In this document: positions 62,351 through 64,000 of the stretch, in pieces | How the letters are laid out: every line of letters begins with the position of its first letter | Position numbering within the stretch: the stretch's first letter is position 1 | NCBI GenBank assembly: GCA_002299895.1 | Contig: DBOC01000014.1 | Span: 62,001 to 126,000 of the forward strand | Direction: 5' to 3' | DNA: 64,000 bases | Source of the DNA: Sphingomonadales bacterium UBA656 | GTDB taxonomy: Bacteria > Pseudomonadota > Alphaproteobacteria > Sphingomonadales > Sphingomonadaceae | Translations under genes and position numbers: made by a program | The notes under the pieces: model-generated | Told to the model about the DNA's origin: nothing | The model's input: the letters and a program-made list of their open reading frames with translations, nothing else | Databases searched by the model: none

Positions 62351-62974
62351 ATGAGAGAATTTCCCTGCCAATTATATTTGATTTCGCCGCTTGATGTAGG
62401 TGGTAATTTTCCGGCCCATCTAGAGGCGGCTTTGACCGCTGGTCCCGTAGCTGCGTTCCAGTTTCGGGTTAAAGAACTGGATCAGCATGAGGCAGCGGCG
62501 CTTGCGGAGCCGTTGCAGGCCATTTGCGCGGCGCATGACGTCGCGTTTATCGTGAACGACAGCGTTGCTCTGGCTAAGCGGTTGAAAGCAGACGGTGTGC
62601 ATTTGGGGCAGGCGGATGGCGATGTTGGTGAAGCCCGGGAACTGCTTGGCCGGGACGCACAAATTGGCGTTACCTGTCACAATAGCCGCCATCTCGCGAT
62701 GGAGGCAGCGGAGGCCGGCGCAGATTATGTAGCCTTTGGTGCTTTCTACCCAACTGCAACCAAATCGGTGGACCATGTTGCTGAACTCGATACATTGCAG
62801 AAATGGTCGTTTGTGACAGAGGTGCCTTGTGTTGCCATTGGCGGCATTACGCCCAACAATGCCAAACCATTAATCGATGCGGGCGCAGATTTTATAGCGG
62901 TGAGTGGCGCCGTTTGGAACCATCCGCACGGCCCCGCCGAAGCAGTAAAGGCGTTTAACGCATTACTTGCCTAA
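62351..62974 (+). CDS. thiE: Thiamine phosphate synthase
   Basis: ThiE joins HMP pyrophosphate and thiazole phosphate to form thiamin phosphate. The 207-residue TIM barrel has QFRVKELD and AFIVNDSVALAKRLKADGVHLGQADGD. GVTCHNSRHLAMEAAEAGADYVAFGAFYPTATK and the phosphate-binding AIGGITPNNA and IAVSGAVW blocks are complete. It completes, with thiD, two steps of thiamin synthesis in this window. No TPP riboswitch consensus was seen upstream. Confidence 0.95.
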   Translation: MREFPCQLYLISPLDVGGNFPAHLEAALTAGPVAAFQFRVKELDQHEAAALAEPLQAICAAHDVAFIVNDSVALAKRLKADGVHLGQADGDVGEARELLGRDAQIGVTCHNSRHLAMEAAEAGADYVAFGAFYPTATKSVDHVAELDTLQKWSFVTEVPCVAIGGITPNNAKPLIDAGADFIAVSGAVWNHPHGPAEAVKAFNALLA

Positions 62975-63006
62975 TGACGCTGCCATCGTTAAAGGCCGCG
63001 TCTATC

Positions 63007-63033
63007 GGCACGTTTTTGCGTGCCTGCTCTTTC
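63007..63033 (+). terminator. Possible terminator between thiE and efp
   Basis: GGCACG-TTTTTG-CGTGCC (63007-63024) is a perfect 6-bp stem followed by TGCTCTTT. It starts 32 nt after the thiE stop and ends 32 nt before the efp start. The tail is only partly T-rich, so strength is doubtful. Confidence 0.4.
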
Positions 63034-63055
63034 CATCTGTCAAGCGAGTATACTC

Positions 63056-63619
63056 ATGAAAATCAACGCGGTTGAAATCAAGCCGGGTAATATATTGGAA
63101 TATGAAGGCGGCCTGTGGCGTGTCGTAAAGACTGCGCATACCCAACCGGGTAAGGGCGGTGCATATATGCAAGTTGAGCTCAAAAATCTCCGTGATGGCC
63201 GCAAGAACAACATCCGTTTCCGCTCGGCCGAAAGCGTCGAAAAAGTGCGCCTTGATCAGAAAGATTTTCAGTTTCTCTATGCCGAGGGCGATAATCTGGT
63301 CTTCATGGACAAGGAAACCTATGATCAGGTGACTTTGCCGAGCGACCTCCTTGGTGATGCGGCGGCTTTCCTGCAGGACGGCATGGACGTTGTCATGGAA
63401 ATGTATGATGATGAAGCACTTTCAGTTGCTTTACCGGATCAGATTGAGGCTACGATTGTGGAAGCCGATGCCGTGGTAAAAGGGCAGACAGCGTCATCCA
63501 GCTATAAGCCTGCAATTCTGGACAATGGCGTGCGTGTAATGGTGCCGCCATTCATCAGCGCGGGTACGCGGATCGTGGTAGATGTCTACGAACGGGAATA
63601 TGTTCGGAAGGCTGATTAA
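63056..63619 (+). CDS. efp: Translation elongation factor P
   Basis: EF-P relieves ribosome stalling at polyproline. The 187-residue, three-domain protein starts MKINAVEIKPGNILEYEGGLW and has the tip loop TQPGKGGAY with Lys33, the residue modified in the lysine-type EF-Ps. SAESVEKVRLDQKDFQFLY and the C-terminal GTRIVVDVYEREYVRKAD are intact. The frame extends 12 codons upstream through a hairpin, so ATG 63056 is chosen. Its stop shares one base with the next ATG. IF-2, with its proline run, is a plausible client. Confidence 0.97.
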   Translation: MKINAVEIKPGNILEYEGGLWRVVKTAHTQPGKGGAYMQVELKNLRDGRKNNIRFRSAESVEKVRLDQKDFQFLYAEGDNLVFMDKETYDQVTLPSDLLGDAAAFLQDGMDVVMEMYDDEALSVALPDQIEATIVEADAVVKGQTASSSYKPAILDNGVRVMVPPFISAGTRIVVDVYEREYVRKAD

Positions 63620-64000
63620 TGCCCGCATTAACCGGTCTATTGACCATCATGGAAAAAGCTGCCCGTAAGGCGGGTGGCAAGCTTCGCCGCGATTTTGGTG
63701 AGATCGAACATTTGCAGGTTTCGCAAAAGGGCCCAGCGGATTTCGTTTCTAAAGCTGATGAGCGTGCTGAAGACACGATTTTTCGCGAACTCGAAATCGC
63801 ACGTCCCGACTGGGGCTTTTTGATGGAAGAAGGCGGCGAGATCGCTGGCGCTGAGGGAAAGCCGCGGTTCATTGTTGATCCGCTCGATGGAACCAGCAAC
63901 TTCCTCCATGGCATTCCGCATTTTGCAATTTCTATTGCGGTGCAAGATCCGAAGCCGGATGGTTCTGGCTGGGGCGATATATTTGCAGGCTTGGTATACA
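63619..64000 (+). CDS. suhB: Inositol monophosphatase family protein (SuhB-like), 5' part
   Basis: About 127 codons are visible before the window ends. The product has an N-terminal helical part (LTIMEKAARKAGGKLRRDFG), VSKADERAED, the metal ligand region FLMEEGGE and the signature DPLDGTSNFLHGIPHFAISIAVQ, all matching the inositol monophosphatase/SuhB family. SuhB proteins hydrolyse inositol phosphate and in E. coli also assist rRNA transcription with NusA. The ATG overlaps the efp stop by one base. Confidence 0.92.
   Translation, partial: MPALTGLLTIMEKAARKAGGKLRRDFGEIEHLQVSQKGPADFVSKADERAEDTIFRELEIARPDWGFLMEEGGEIAGAEGKPRFIVDPLDGTSNFLHGIPHFAISIAVQDPKPDGSGWGDIFAGLVY

Overview
The window is an uninterrupted stretch of bacterial chromosome at moderate GC. 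It carries no insertion sequence, prophage or CRISPR array. Gene content and order point to an alphaproteobacterium of the Sphingomonadales, and my best inference is a Sphingopyxis/Sphingorhabdus-like member of the Sphingomonadaceae. The evidence is a CcrM-type GANTC methylase, a tiny aa3-oxidase subunit IV-like protein in front of split pntAA/pntAB/pntB, DUF2842 and DUF2177 proteins, a long-form isocitrate lyase beside a RamB-like regulator, a 6S RNA between zapA and 5-formyltetrahydrofolate cyclo-ligase, and frequent GTG/TTG starts with 1-4 nt stop/start overlaps.

Layout. 1-8.6 kb is the nusA-ylxR-infB-rbfA-tdk-truB-rpsO-pnp transcription/translation operon, with an unusual thymidine kinase inside it and terminators after rpsO and pnp. 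8.7-13.8 kb holds bamD, recN, a secreted unknown and ligA. 13.8-15.5 kb (minus) holds prmA and an SDR. 15.6-18.3 kb is sdhCDA, with no sdhB beside it. 18.3-25.9 kb holds a luciferase-like oxidoreductase, an FMN alpha-hydroxy acid dehydrogenase, 3-hydroxybutyrate dehydrogenase, isocitrate lyase with its divergent regulator, a short GntR regulator and a nitroreductase. 26-31 kb is a peptide-use cluster: a POT transporter, two amidohydrolases of which the second has lost its metal site, and an NnrU-like membrane protein. 31-33.3 kb (minus) holds an aldo/keto reductase and a dicarboxylate/amino acid symporter.

33.3-38.9 kb is glmM-thiD(VOC fusion)-rnhB and ccrM-folP, with six GANTC sites in the short gap before ccrM. 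38.9-42.5 kb is DUF2177, the subunit IV-like protein and the proton-translocating transhydrogenase. 42.5-50.1 kb holds hspQ, tRNA-Ser, a Y-family polymerase overlapping a small zinc-ribbon gene, then cytochrome c, an exported KatG and a two-component system, ending in a very AT-rich gap. 50.4-55 kb holds thyA and the branched-chain 2-oxoacid dehydrogenase genes (E1alpha, E1beta, E2), whose promoter is covered by two perfect palindromes. 55.3-57 kb holds tRNA-Asp, DUF2842, the cyclo-ligase, 6S RNA, zapA and a coiled-coil gene. 57.1-62.3 kb is tkt-gap-pgk-fba, followed by thiE, efp and the start of an inositol monophosphatase.

Most of the window is core metabolism. The features most worth following up are the methylation-site cluster at ccrM, the double palindrome at the branched-chain operon, the ThiD-VOC fusion, the polymerase/zinc-ribbon pair, the catalytic/degenerate amidohydrolase pair and the exported KatG block. 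No wholly new multi-gene system could be demonstrated.
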